From Apostichopus japonicus (taxonomy: Eukaryota > Echinodermata > Holothuroidea > Aspidochirotida > Stichopodidae): DNA of 64,000 bases. The DNA lies in assembly GCF_037975245.1 (NCBI RefSeq), contig NC_092566.1, forward strand, positions 7,110,001 through 7,174,000, read 5' to 3'. A program made the position numbers and the translations under genes. Below are positions 15,470-27,900 of this stretch, piece after piece. The notes beneath the pieces are model-generated. The model was not told the DNA's origin and did not search any database. It saw nothing but the letters and a program-made list of their open reading frames with translations. The number at the start of each line of letters is the position of its first letter. Within the stretch, counting starts at the first letter, position 1.

Positions 15470-17036
15470 GCCTTGCATATCGAAAATCTTGGAAAGGTTG
15501 ATATTTAACCGTCTCAATGCTTTCTTTGACAAGTTTCATATTCTCAATGAAAACCAATTTGGTTTTCGCCCTGGCCACTACACAGAACTTGCTTTGGTCA
15601 ATGCAGTGGATAAAATTCATAGTGCTCTTGATTCAGGTGATAATTGTATTGGCGTTTTCTTAGATCTTTCCAAAGCATTCGATACCATCGATCATGGAAT
15701 TCTTCTGAGGAAATTATTACATTACGATATTAGAGGTCTAGCTCCTTCTCTCATTTCAAGTTATTTGTTTAACAGGCAACAGTACGTTTCTTTTTCTGGA
15801 ATCAATTCTGATAATCGTTCAGTTAAGTGCGGAGTTCCTCAAGGGTCCATATTAGGTCCACTTGTTTTTATTATTTACCTAAATGATATTTGCAACGTCT
15901 CTACAAATTGCTCGATTGTCCTTTTTGCTGATGACACTAATTTTTTTTCTCTGACAGCAATGTAGAAACTTTTAAAGTAACCATCTGTAATGAATTAAAT
16001 GCGTTTTATAATTGGTTTTCTGCTACCAAACTGTCTTTGAATATTGATAAAACAAATTATGTGGTATTTGGAAACTCCTCTAGAACAATAAATGCTGATT
16101 TCTATATGCATGGTGTTTGCCTTAAAAGAGTCGATAATATTAAATTTCTTGGTGTGTATATATACATTGATTCTCAGCTCTCTTGGAAAGTCCATATTAA
16201 TCATGTTTCCAAACAAGTTTCTAGAGGTGTAGGTATTTTATCGAAGTTAAAATATACTTTTCCAAGGAAAATTCTGAGATCTATTTACTATTGTATTATA
16301 TTTCCTCATCTATCGTACTGCTCTTCAGTTTGGTCTGGTACTTTCAATACTAACCTTAATAAGCTTGTCATTCTCCAAAAACGGGCTGTGAGGCACATGA
16401 CGTCTTCAGCTCCACGTGATAATACCAGTCATTTATTCTCCTCCTTAAACGTGCTCAAGTTCACTGATCTCATTTCTTTAAATGTTCTGACGTTTACTTA
16501 CCGTGCTATGAACAATCTGCTTCCAAGTTCTTTTGCTACCTTTTATACAATTAGTCATTCTATTCACAATTATATTACTAGACAAGCTGGTCATCTACGT
16601 GCTTCTTTTTGTCGTAATTCAAAGAGCATGCAAAGCCTCCGATATCGTTCTATTTCTTTGTGGAACAATCTTCCGATCAACTTGAAATCCTATACTTCCG
16701 TGGCTTCGTTCAGACGACATCTGAAAAATTACTACGAAAGCCTTTATTGATTGTATAGCCGTTGTAAGGGGTGGGAGTTGTTGGTTGTGTTTGGGGGGGG
16801 GGGGGTAGTAGTGTTATATGTCTTATTTGTTAAGGTTATCTTTTTTGGGGGGGGGGAGTTCCTTTTTAGGTGTTAAGGTTTTCTATTTTCTTTGATGGGA
16901 GTACTCTATTCGATTAAGCCCACAAGGGTTTCTTAGTTTACTTCCTTTCACATATTTGACTTATTTGCAGTTGTATTGTCTTGTTCACCTTGTATTACTA
17001 TGTGTTGAAACAAATAAATCATCAAATCATCATCAG
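15470..17036 (+). mobile_element. 5'-truncated LINE (CR1/Jockey-like) with frameshifted reverse transcriptase
   Basis: The frame beginning with PCISKILERL near 15471 encodes the fingers and palm of a non-LTR reverse transcriptase. Visible motifs are NQFGFRPG, FLDLSKAFDTID (first catalytic Asp), GVPQGSILGP and FADD (catalytic Asp pair, at about 15927-15938). Soon after FADD the frame is lost in an 8-T run (15941-15948) and continues in another frame as SDSNVETF, then LSLNIDKT, FLGVYI and a C-terminal region ending HLKNYYESLY with a stop at about 16750. A single 1-base slip in the T run explains the break. A 3' UTR with two G runs follows and ends in an ATCATCAAATCATCATCA-type tail near 17036. 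Endonuclease and ORF1 are missing, so the copy cannot move by itself. The exact clade needs a phylogeny. Confidence 0.9.
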
Positions 17037-17982
17037 CTCAAACAATCGTGTTCGCGTATATCGCCCCAATCATTCTTTTATGTCCTATCCGTTCCTGAAG
17101 TGCTAAACTTTCAAGTGATATTACCAAATACGGTACATAACCGTCTTCGTATATTTCAAGGTAATTTTTTTCTCTGTGAAGATTTTCACCCAGAAGTAAA
17201 TAAAACTAACAAGTAAAATACATACAAAATATGCAGAGGAAGCTTGCAAACCTATTCACGGTGTTGTCGTTGTCTTTTTAAAGGCCTACATATTTTTTAT
17301 GCCTATGATCAAATTTCTTTAAGTTATATATATGATTGTGATAACCCTACAGAAATGTCACCTTTTAATATAAGTGAACCGGAAACGTTGATTTTTTCGT
17401 TGTCTTTTCGGAAATAATGAAGAATGTGTTTTCTTTTCCTATATATTTAATTCCATTATTTTTGTGATTGTTGTTGTTGTATTTAATGTTCGTGCAAGCA
17501 CAATCACAAAAACAAATTAAGCCAGAACCCTCACGGCAAAATCGTTATCTTTAATTTAAAAAAAGAAGGGAAAAAAATAGGCATTTTCAAGTCGTGCTCT
17601 AAAATGTCCTCAAACAACGCGTGACTTAAGACAAAGACCTTTCTATAAGACGAATGTAAATACGATAATAATGCGATTACCAAGTTTCAAAATTTGGAAT
17701 TATAACGTTTCAGTTCCATATGACTTCTAAAACTAGTATCTGGAATAGTTGCTTCTTTGTTGTTGTCCACAAACTGTTATTGTGAAGCGAATCACATTGG
17801 TTGATGCTGATTCTCGAAATCTTTGGGCGCACGAATATTTAATTCACGTGTGGCTCCTGGAATATGACGTATCATGTATTCTATACCTATCTATATACAT
17901 AAACGCTCATACATACGCACACACATACACGCACGCACGCACGCATATATATATATATATATACACATATATATACACGTAT
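17037..17982. other. Intergenic DNA with a short CA/TA microsatellite
   Basis: No gene recognised. Around 17909-17982 a run of ACAC/GCAC words passes into (TA)n, which contains the left target site of the next element. Confidence 0.5.
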
Positions 17983-17990
17983 ATATAAGC

Positions 17991-18387
17991 CAGGGTTGTC
18001 CAACCTACGGCCCGCGGGCCACAGTCCGGCCCGCCGCAGGGTTGTGTCCGGTCCGCCAGAGATGCTCTACGGTGCGAAATTTTAGTGAGCAGATTTATTG
18101 ATAAAAATTTGAAGCTATACAATCAATCATTCGAACCTTGCGGGTCCACAAAACTGCATACAGGTCAGTTTGTGTGACACTCTCTAAGCGGAGGGGGGGG
18201 GGGGGCGGCTGGACTTCATTGAACTGTTTTATCGGGAAGGAAAATAAATCAGTGCGCTCCGCGCGCAGTGCTCACATTTTGTTGCCTTGGGCTTCGGGCG
18301 AAAAATCGAGCGTAGGGTTCATGCGGCCCCCTCCTTCATCATAATCATTCCATGTGGCCCTCCTCTGCAAAAGGTTGGACAACCCTG
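17991..18387. mobile_element. Non-autonomous hAT element (Charlie-like ends, 397 bp)
   Basis: Perfect 15-bp terminal inverted repeats: CAGGGTTGTCCAACC at the left and GGTTGGACAACCCTG at the right. The 8-bp direct repeat ATATAAGC lies on both sides (17983-17990 and 18388-18395). The subterminal CGGCCCGCGGGCC is typical of hAT-Charlie ends known from other animals. It carries a G tract at about 18191-18204 and no transposase frame. It landed at the edge of a TA microsatellite. Confidence 0.92.
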
Positions 18388-18681
18388 ATATAAGCTATAG
18401 TTATACAAACATTTACATATACATTTGTATATAGCCTACATTTGCATATATATTTGCATAAATCATAATCATATACATGGAAACATATAGCTTATACGTG
18501 TCATATGTAAATGTTAATATACATATATCTATTTGTAAACATATATAAATATACAATTGATCCTATTGCAACTGATTAAGCAAAGACATTCTGCTATAGC
18601 TTCCTTTCGCTCATAGATACAGCTTTCTATATGTAGTGGGTAAGTAATGATCTTGACGAACTAGTCGCCCAGACGTTGTTT

Positions 18682-18684
<3 letters not shown>
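18388..18684. other. AT-rich spacer, no feature seen
   Basis: Simple AT-rich sequence with CATATA and TTTGCATA words; nothing further supported. Confidence 0.5.

Positions 18685-18775
<91 letters not shown>
18685..18775. repeat. (TA)n microsatellite
   Basis: About 91 bp of uninterrupted TA. Confidence 0.97.
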
Positions 18776-18778
<3 letters not shown>

Positions 18779-19580
18779 ATAAACAACATCACATTCACAC
18801 GAACGCCCAAACAAACAGAAAATGATCAACAAACTTCTTGAGTGATTTCAACTGTAACTTGACAGTTCAAACTCAAGAGTCGCACTTGCTTTGGGACTGT
18901 ATAGTATCGAGAAAGATCAAGATCCGAAATACAGCTTTAGGCTATCATAGCTGCAATAAGGAAATGTTTTCCAGCCTTTATACCGCCAAATAAATTGGAA
19001 AAAGGAAAACTTAGAACTTCACACAGAAGAGAGAGCGAGAAAGAGGAAGAGAAGCAAGAGAGGAGAGAATTGGCGACACGCATCTTTTTCCTGATGTCGA
19101 TCATGTAATTGGCAAGAAAATGTTTGGCTGAGAGAGAATTCCTATTGGACTTCCAGTTGACGTAATGTCAAGTGCTACAGGCCAGTACTCCAATCCAGGG
19201 TTCTTAACACTTTTAGACTGCTCTAACATTTGTTTTCTTGGTTCTTTTACGAGTCTTCTTTGCCTGTTGGGAGTGGTAACATGTTCTTAAAACAAACTTT
19301 GTTCTCTTAAAAAGAAACAAAGAGAAAAGAAGATCTCAAAAATGGACAATCATTCGCCAACGTCGGTCAAAAACGTGTTGTTTCGAGCTTTTGAACGATG
19401 AGTGTGTATTAGTTTGAACAGTAAAGGACATCTTGTGTAGATGAATAAAAAACCTATCAGGATGAGTCCAAATGGTAATTGAGCACGTAGTAAGACTTAA
19501 GGGCTATACGAGACACTCTCACAATTAGATGTTGTGGTATTATCGGTTGCTTATTAACCTCTGGCTGGTCAACCTTTGTA
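18776..19580. other. Intergenic DNA, no gene recognised
   Basis: Includes a purine-rich GAGAGA/GAAGAG patch near 19027-19070. No supported coding or RNA feature. Confidence 0.45.
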
Positions 19581-19750
19581 CATATAGATATATATATATA
19601 TATAGTTAGATATATATATATAGTTAGATATATATATATATAGTGTTAGATATATATATATATATATACTGTATACACATACACATGTACATATAGATAT
19701 ATATATATAGTTAGATATATATATATAGTTAGATATATATATATATATAG

Positions 19751-19798
<48 letters not shown>
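19581..19798. repeat. Compound (TA)n / GTTAGA microsatellite
   Basis: TA runs are punctuated by GTTAGA at near-regular intervals on both sides of a short non-repeat (ACTGTATACACATACACATG), then end in about 45 bp of pure TA. Confidence 0.93.
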
Positions 19799-19802
<4 letters not shown>

Positions 19803-21186
19803 CAAATTGTGTACACGTGCCAAAGACAAATTCATCAATATCTTTTACACCATTATGTCATGTAACGTCTGTACTGTGACATACCAACGTAAAAAAAAAA
19901 ACTGGACGAAGAAGTCTTACTAGAAGGACTGTATATATTTAGATTATACCGAAAATAGAAGCTTGTGGAGTGGAATTTTAGTTTGTTTGTTTGTTTTCTT
20001 GCATATGGTTCCGGTTTACCTTACATAACCCTTTCTGTAGGCTAGATGTTTATAACGTCAATTGTAACGCTAATACATCAGGTGTGGGTTGTGTAACCTC
20101 TTTTCCCCCTTTTATAAAGGTATAAATAAACGTTTATGTAACATTTGTTTTTTTAACCGTAGCAATCAATATCTTTGTTTATCCAAAAACGTCATGAAAG
20201 TGATATTAATTGCCTGTCAAGAGTTTATTCCTTTGTAAGACTGCATTTCAAAGACAATAACAGAGACAACAAAATCCTATAAAGCTTGACTACTTGTTCT
20301 TATCTAAATACCTCAAATGGAAAATAAATCAAAAAGTTGTGTTTTGAACATTATAGACTGTAACGTTCAGAAAAAAAAGAGAATTCAATTAATTAAAAAT
20401 TTCAAGATGAGACACGGGCATTTGAGAACTTGAACTATACACTGAAGTATCCCTCTACTAAGCAACTACTGGATATATGCAAATTTGGTCCCTTTCAATC
20501 AAACCGTTTATTCGACAACAGATATAAATAAATATATATGTATATATACATGTAACTCCTGGGGCTATAGAGGTGGCGATTTGAAGTATGGGTTGTATGC
20601 AAATTAGTTGGCGAATGACAAAATAAGAGATTGGGAAATCTAAAATTAGGCTGGAAAAAGAAAGAAAGATAATGAATAAGATGACGGGGGTCATGCGTAC
20701 TGAGTAGCCACAATCCAATACCTCTTTTTCTGTTTTTTTTTAAGAAACGTGTTTTAACATAATAACGCTTGGTAAAATTTATGTTTACATTTGCATCAAT
20801 GAAATCATGTATGTGTGCCCATGGAACTTTCCTTAGCAAATTATTCACTCCCTCTTTTGCTGAGGAAAGTCCGATTTTAGACAATTCGAAAATTGCAAAT
20901 GATATTGTACATAATATCTGTGCTCCTAATTAAGGTGCAATTTGCCTGTTATATTACAAGTTTTGTGTTGAAAATTCACGTCGGTGACTTGAATTTTCCT
21001 CTCATTGAAGTCAGGGAGGGACACAAGTGGGATACAGTAAGTGGATGTAAAATCGCCAGCAGTGATCTACGTTAACAAGTTGTATTATTTACTACATATA
21101 CACGAAATATACTACACTTGTAAAGCATTCGAAGTCTTGCATAATTGGCTTTTCTTGTACTCGCCTATTTGGATTTGTACTCACAC
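19799..21186. other. Intergenic DNA, no gene recognised
   Basis: AT-rich. Overlapping minus-strand open frames at 20458-20884 have no family motif or splice support and were not called. Confidence 0.4.
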
Positions 21187-21450
21187 TAGGGGTACTTTGA
21201 ACGATAGTAGAGGCACTGGAGCAGAATAACATACTCGTACTAGGGGTATTTTGAACGATATAAGTGGTACTCGGGTAGAATAACATACTCGTACTAGGGG
21301 TAATTTGAACGATATAAGTGGTACTCGGGTAGAATAACATACTCGTACTAGGGGTATGTTGAACGATAGTAGAGGTACTAGGGTAGTATAACATACTCGT
21401 ACTAGCGGTATTTTGAACGATAGAAGTGGTACTAGGGCAGAATGACATAC
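21187..21450. repeat. 54-bp minisatellite, 5 units
   Basis: TAGGGG-type starts at 21187, 21241, 21295, 21349 and 21403, exactly 54 bp apart. Each unit reads roughly TAGGGGTATTTTGAACGATA, a GTAC-rich middle, then GAATAACATACTCGTAC. Because 54 is a multiple of three, more than one minus-strand frame stays open and gives 18-residue peptide repeats. Two overlapping frames being open at once argues for a repeat artefact rather than a protein. Confidence 0.92.
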
Positions 21451-24140
21451 TCGTGGATTCTCATACTTGTACTCATATAGCAACAACATCAAGACTGATA
21501 TTTCATGTTAGCTTATGCAGTAATACGTGCAATTTTCTTTGGCTAAACTGGTTAACTCTCACACAAAAGGTCTTACGTCACACAAAATTTTATTAGGAAC
21601 AAACTACGTCCTTGGTTGTTTTATTGACGCAGTATTGATGAATCACATCTTCATGTGTCTCAAACCAAGAAAGTAATCCGTTAACCTTACAAACGCAGCG
21701 AACACATACAAGAGTATATACAAGCTCAAATGGTTTTTCTTTGCATACATGATTATCTTTAGTTGGGTGGAATTTGTTTAATATAATTACTACACTATAG
21801 GTGTCCAATCACCAGCAAATTACATAATTGAGCAAACTAGCAGTGAGGACTCATTTTTCCTATTTACTTCATTACTTCATTAAATCCATATTCCATAATG
21901 TATAAAATAAAAGCATAGTTCCATAATTTTAGTACCAATGACGAAGAGAGGATGGTTGGTTTAGGGTGGGTTTAGGGGTCAGGGATCGCAACCCCGGGTC
22001 CGGGATCAAGTATACAGTCAAATATGAAGTTTATAAAGTGTGACATAATTAGCTCCAACTTGGCTCCCGGAGCTCCAGACTATGAAAGGCCAACGGGTGC
22101 ATTAATTATCATACTACTACATTTTTTTATCATAATAAACAACTCAAGACAATATTACAAAGCCTGGCCTAATCAAAAGCTGCTAAAAAAAAATCAATTT
22201 TGCTTCACTGTATCTTGCAGAATCCATTCGAACAATAACAAGTCTAAAACGAACAAGAGCGATTTGACGAAATCTTTCTTTTTTCTTTTTCTTCGATTTT
22301 ATTCCGGCTTTCCCCTTTTCTGCAAACAGAAGAAAAAGCAACACTTGAAGATTATTTAGTCATTACTAATAACTGTTGGTAAATCGATATTGAGTTACAC
22401 AGGCACCTGCGATGCTGTCGTTTTGTTTATGTTTTTTTGGCGGGCCTCCAAGAAGATGATTCGCTAAAACCTTGGCTGTCTTTGGAGGGGAAAATGCGGC
22501 AATTATCTTTCATAGTTGTCAGAGAGCTTCCTCTTCTTGTATACAAACGTATACAAACGCCTCAAGAAATATCAATAACTGTTTTCTTTGACAGAACGGA
22601 AGTCAAAGATAGAACCCAAATCAAACCAAGTTACTCCAAAGAATCATTGCTTCAATTAAAGTCAGTCTTGTTTTGCAACGAGATTTGTCAAATTTAATAA
22701 CAACACATTAAATCATCGATAGGATACTTAACTTTTAAACTATTAACCATTCCCGTCTATTAGTAACCCGTATTTCGGGATATTTACGACAACAGTTCAA
22801 GAGTCGGTCAGAGACTTTTCTCAGAATCCATCTCATGCAGCAGAGATTTCCAGATAAATGAATTTGTCATTTCTGACAATAATTCCTGACTCGATCGAGT
22901 TGAGTCTTGATGGCACGTGTTGCTACGTAATCTTTTGTTAAAAGACCCCCCCCCCCATAAAAATTTAAAAATAAAATAAACAACGGACAAATTTGTGCCT
23001 AATGTCCTTTTCGTTTTGGGACAACTTGACAATAGCAAGACTGCATTGCATCAACTTCATCTGATATTAACGACCTCTCGGTCAGTTCCCTAGATGGAAT
23101 AAACTAGTGTCCGGTTCGATCATTCTGTCCACTTTCGTAATAGAAAACCACCCTCGATTTCCTTGCTCGATGTACATTGAAACGTACACCTCGGTGTATA
23201 GAAGATATCTTTTCATTCTGGTAAATGGTTTGATATACCACGCGTCGCTTCATTCTTAACTAATCCATGGACGAGCTTAAAATCAGTTCACGTTGGTCAG
23301 TTGAGTGTTTTTGCCAGTCACGCATGAAATGTACGTCACAGATCATTACACATAATATAGTATATATCTCAGGAATCAAAATTCAGGTCGAGAAGCTACA
23401 TGGCTGTAGTCTTTAAGTAATCTTAACAGCTGGCAATGGAACGCAACACTACAAAATGTCCTTCAAAGATGGGAAAAAATTTCGTAAGATATAGTGATAA
23501 ACAGCAGCTATAAGACTCTTCTTGATAAACCTAATTCAAAAAGGAACTGAATAGAGTGAAACTTTTGTTTATCAGCCTTCGTTTTGTAAGGGAACGAGGG
23601 CGACGAGTCGCTGGGACGCCTCTGGTGTCCTAATTAATATCTAGTTCATATATATGCTCGTCACCGTTATGTGGTTTACAAATGACACTTGAACACGGAC
23701 ATATATAGCTTTACTATAGAATGAAAGTGTGTTGGGTGTCCTTATCTCGTTCCTTATTGCCTTGTTGTTAGTCACCTGAGGAAGTTATCACGTGACTGCA
23801 GGTTATCCTATACATAGGGGAACCTACATATTTCTAAGTTGTTTGGCGACTACGGCGAAAAGTCAGGGAGTGTAGATATCTAAGATTAGCCGGTCTTAAC
23901 ACATAAAGAAGGTTCTCTGTGCAGTCTATAAGTATTTTGGGGTCAAACTGCAAGGACTTCATACATGCGCCGGGTCCGTCCGGCATTGACCGGGTAACCA
24001 TTTATACCCGTGTCTGTATAATTGTGTCTTATTATAACTACTCTGTGCGTTAACGTTGGAAATCTTTCTTACATATTATAATATATTAATATTTGATACA
24101 TTTTTAATGACTATAATACTAAAAACCAATTTTGTTTGTA
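21451..24140. other. Intergenic DNA, no gene recognised
   Basis: Includes a GC-richer patch at 21960-22010 and a C tract near 22948. The open frame at 22437-22697 (+) has no known motif, splice context or repeat identity, so I leave it uncalled. Confidence 0.4.
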
Positions 24141-24445
24141 GTGATGTCTGATTACTAATATTTGATTGCTCTTCGATAATAATTACTCTTTTGATTGTTG
24201 TTTGTTCATTTCTGATTGCTGTTCACAAATTCATGATGATCATGATTTTTTTTTTTTTTTTTTGCTGATGTCTGTTTGATAATTCTCAAATAATGTATGC
24301 CGATTGTTTTTTGTTGATTCCTAATTGCTGTTCACAAACACGTGATGCTGATCTTTGATTTTTTTAATATTTTTTTATATATTTTTTAAATATATTTTTG
24401 TTGCTGACGTCTGATGTCTGATGACTGATTGCTGTTTGGTAACTC
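24140..24445. repeat. Degenerate repeat around GATTGCTGTT words
   Basis: The words GATTGCTGTTCACAAA, TAATTGCTGTTCACAAAC and TGATTGCTGTTTGGTAA recur with TGATGTCTG/TGACGTCTG between them and T-rich runs interspersed. This looks like an old tandem repeat with an unclear unit. Confidence 0.4.
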
Positions 24446-25483
24446 TTAAAGCTTTCCAGTAGACTTTTTAATATTAAATTCCACAACGGATTTATGCACA
24501 CGTTAGTGTTTTGAACTCAGCTTAGCTCTTAGCAAGTTATTTCTAAGAAAGTCATTTATGCATTTGAGATTACTTACCACTCGTATTTCGTTCTGTGCAG
24601 GTTTATCCTTTTTCATTTTATAATGTTCCAGACAAATTCAATAAACTCAATATAATTTAATAAATTAAACACGTTTAATGATAACTTATAGAACAATACC
24701 ACTTAGTGAACACGAAAATAGGCTTTGACTACATTACTCAAACCTAAACGCGGGGGAATTTTCTTTTTTATTGAAAACAAAGCAACGGTTATATCGTAAG
24801 CCGATTCGTGCTTAAAGATCCCAGGGCGTCAACAAAAATTAAAAGAGGCCTTGGGATTTTTTTCTCATAATTTCTTAATTAAGGAGATCTCTTGGGATAA
24901 TCCATTTAATTTCCATTAGTTACCCAACCTAAGGGCAGCATTACCGTATCGTTATTGAAACTTTACATTCGGATAGCTGCCTATCTATATTTACCCCCCC
25001 CCCCCCTCCCCCTTCCATTAAAGGAGACATGACAGATTAAGTATAGAAGAGAATGTTATATTCACCGAGCTGTTATGTATCCAATTATTGTAACTTACTA
25101 TAGTACAGATTGTATAGACGTCATAAAAATCCGCAATAATGCACTTTGTGGGAAACAAGTCAATTTGTATGATTTGTTGGTTTTTTGCTTCAAATAGTTT
25201 TTAATCGATTTTAGAAATAAAAACTGTTTAATATGTGTTCTTTATCGCAGAAATTATTCGAGGTCATCACAAAAGCCCGTTAAGTGCCTTAATATTTTAA
25301 GTGATCTGTTTAAGTACACGGGCTAAACAAAGAAACAAATTAGTATTGATTATATATGTTTTAAAAAGCATTAACAATTTCTTCGTTTCTCAAAGTTTCT
25401 CAAGTTTTGAAATAGTTGATATGAAGCAGTGAACAGCCAGAAAGAGTAAAAAGTGTTGGATGTAAGATGTAAGAATGGGAACT
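24446..25483. other. Intergenic DNA, no feature seen
   Basis: AT-rich; a C tract lies at about 24993-25012. No gene or named repeat recognised. Confidence 0.45.
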
Positions 25484-25905
25484 CATAGATAGTTGCAGGT
25501 AAACAAACGAATGGTTAAACTGTATTCCCACTGCTGTTACCACTCAGGTATCGTTAGTTAGAATTGAGATATATGTCAATTCGAATTGAGATATGTATCA
25601 ATTACAATTGAGATATACTGCAACGTTTTGAAAAATTCAGTTATTTTTTTGTGTAAGTCTATTGTTTTCCACTGCCGCATACAAGTATATATCATAGATA
25701 GTTGCAGGCATACAAACGAATGGTTAAATTGTATTCCCACTACTGCTACCACTCCGGTATCGTTAGTTAGAATTGAGATATATGTCACTTCGAATTGTGA
25801 TATGTATCAATTTCAATTGAGATATACTGCAACGTTTTGAAAAATTAAGTAAATTATTTTTAATTCTATTGTTTTTCACTGCCGCATACAAGTACAAATA
25901 TGTCT
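25484..25905. repeat. 209-bp tandem duplication
   Basis: CATAGATAGTTGCAGG at 25484 recurs at 25693, and the sequences that follow match over about 200 bp through the shared GATATACTGCAACGTTTTG and CACTGCCGCATACAAGTA words. Inside each copy GAATTGAGATAT or a close variant is itself repeated. No coding signal is conserved. Confidence 0.85.
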
Positions 25906-27769
25906 TTTATCTTTATTGGTTATCGTTATATGAATAATCAAGAGCAATACAAAGTAATTGAAAACAAAATGTAAATTCATACTGTCGACGATACCTTTTT
26001 TTTCTTCTTCTTCTTCATTTTTTTTCTCGTTGTTTTCTTAAATGTTCTGACTATTTATAATTGAACGTTTACACAAACAATAGTTATCACGAAACATCTT
26101 CCTAGCCAAAGGAATGTGAAAAGTTAACGCCTTCTTTTGCAGTTATCCTCAATTCCATTTTTTCCCCCTCAACCTGATATCATCATCATCATCTTCATCA
26201 TCTGTACGACGGAGCGATTTTCAAATATTAACGGATGTGATTGATTTTCCTTCTCCGCTAAATGTGAAGGACATTTAGGTAAATTGGATTAAAAGTTTCG
26301 ACACTTTATACTGTTCATTATACTTTTATTCTATAATGAGAGTAAGCTGTTACGAAAGACATTAATTGTTAATTTTGTGGCATTGAGAAAACGAGGAACG
26401 CCGGCGTATTAGTTTAGTTTAGACTAACAGACATTAAGTCGGGTAATTAATTACTGTGAGTATGTTTCATTTCCTTTGGAACACTTTTGGTCGGAGTAAT
26501 TACTTATATGTAACAAATGTTGTTTAAAGAGTAACACCATTAAATGTATCATGACGCTTCCAAACGTTACTAGGGATTCATTAACTTTTAAAACAATGAG
26601 ATTCGTCAACAGTTGAATGATCGGATCACAAACCCAAATGCCAGCCCATTTGCTTACTTTGGTTCATACAGTTTAATCAGGACATTCGTTTATAAAGTGA
26701 GCCTATGCTAATCATACATGAAGTTTTGAAATTGCGAGGGCATCTGCTGGCAGGATTTGTGTCATAAAGTAAGGATTTTTCTTTCATTTTCAAAGAGCAA
26801 CATTTTTAACGAATTTATTTATTTCCAATAAATAGTTTGTTTTTCTTATTGGCATGTTTATTTCCCCGACAGTGTTATTGTTATTAGAAGTTTGTTATCT
26901 TGTTTCGTTTTTTGCAACTTTGTTTGATAAATATTTGTCAAATTTCAAAAATATAAATATACAAAGTGGGACTGAAGGACGTGAGGGAAAAGGGCAAAGC
27001 AATTATGGACGTGTACAGTCAGTTACTACGTAACAGGGGAAACCACTATCCAAGAATTATGATTTAGAGATAAAAGTAAAAAATAAAAATAAAAATAAAT
27101 CATTATGAAGGGGATGGGAATGTAAATATTCTTCGTTAGAAATATTAAAATGCATGGATATCCAGAAAAAAAAAACAATATAATTTGAGGGGAAAATGAA
27201 CTTTTCCAGAAACACTGAAGCATTTCAAAATAACATTATATGCTACTTCCTCTGACTCTTTTCGGTGTCCAATAACACTTTATCTTCTTCAACTTCTATA
27301 TATTTTTGTCTCCTATGTTACGTGCATAGATAGTTACAAATTTGAATGACGTTTCCGTGGTCAATATTTGTAATCCGTCTATAAATATAGTGTTTCAGAA
27401 AAGAAGATTTTTTAGGGATCTTTGTTATGCGGTGTGAGAGAGGTAAGGGGGGGGGGGGGTTAGTTGTCATGTATATGAAACAGCGACGAATATTACGCAG
27501 TCTCTCTTTCTATAGAAAATGCATAAATAAAGCTTTGTGAACTGTTTTCAGTTTGGCAAAAAGCTATGGACCATTTTTACTAGCTTAAGGCTAAGTGACT
27601 CACATAGACTGTGATGTAAATGAGTCAAGTACATATTTAAGCAGATAAGAGTCTTCCCACGTCGTATGATAAGACTTTGAAACGATCTACCGAGTTTCCG
27701 ATCATCAATGATACGTGATAAGTTTCAGCAGCTTCAAAAGTATTTCGTTTCTCAAAATACCATTATGAC

Positions 27770-27772
<3 letters not shown>
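25906..27772. other. Intergenic DNA, no gene recognised
   Basis: AT-rich with a short CATCAT-type run near 26182-26200 and a G tract near 27447-27460. Nothing further supported. Confidence 0.45.
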
Positions 27773-27848
<76 letters not shown>

Positions 27849-27900
27849 CGGTATATATATATATATATATCTACGGTATATATTCGGTATATATATGGTG
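27773..27900. repeat. (TA)n with (TG)n and CGGTATA interruptions
   Basis: A TA run, then TGTGTGTGTG, then further TA blocks separated by CGGTATAT words. Confidence 0.95.
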
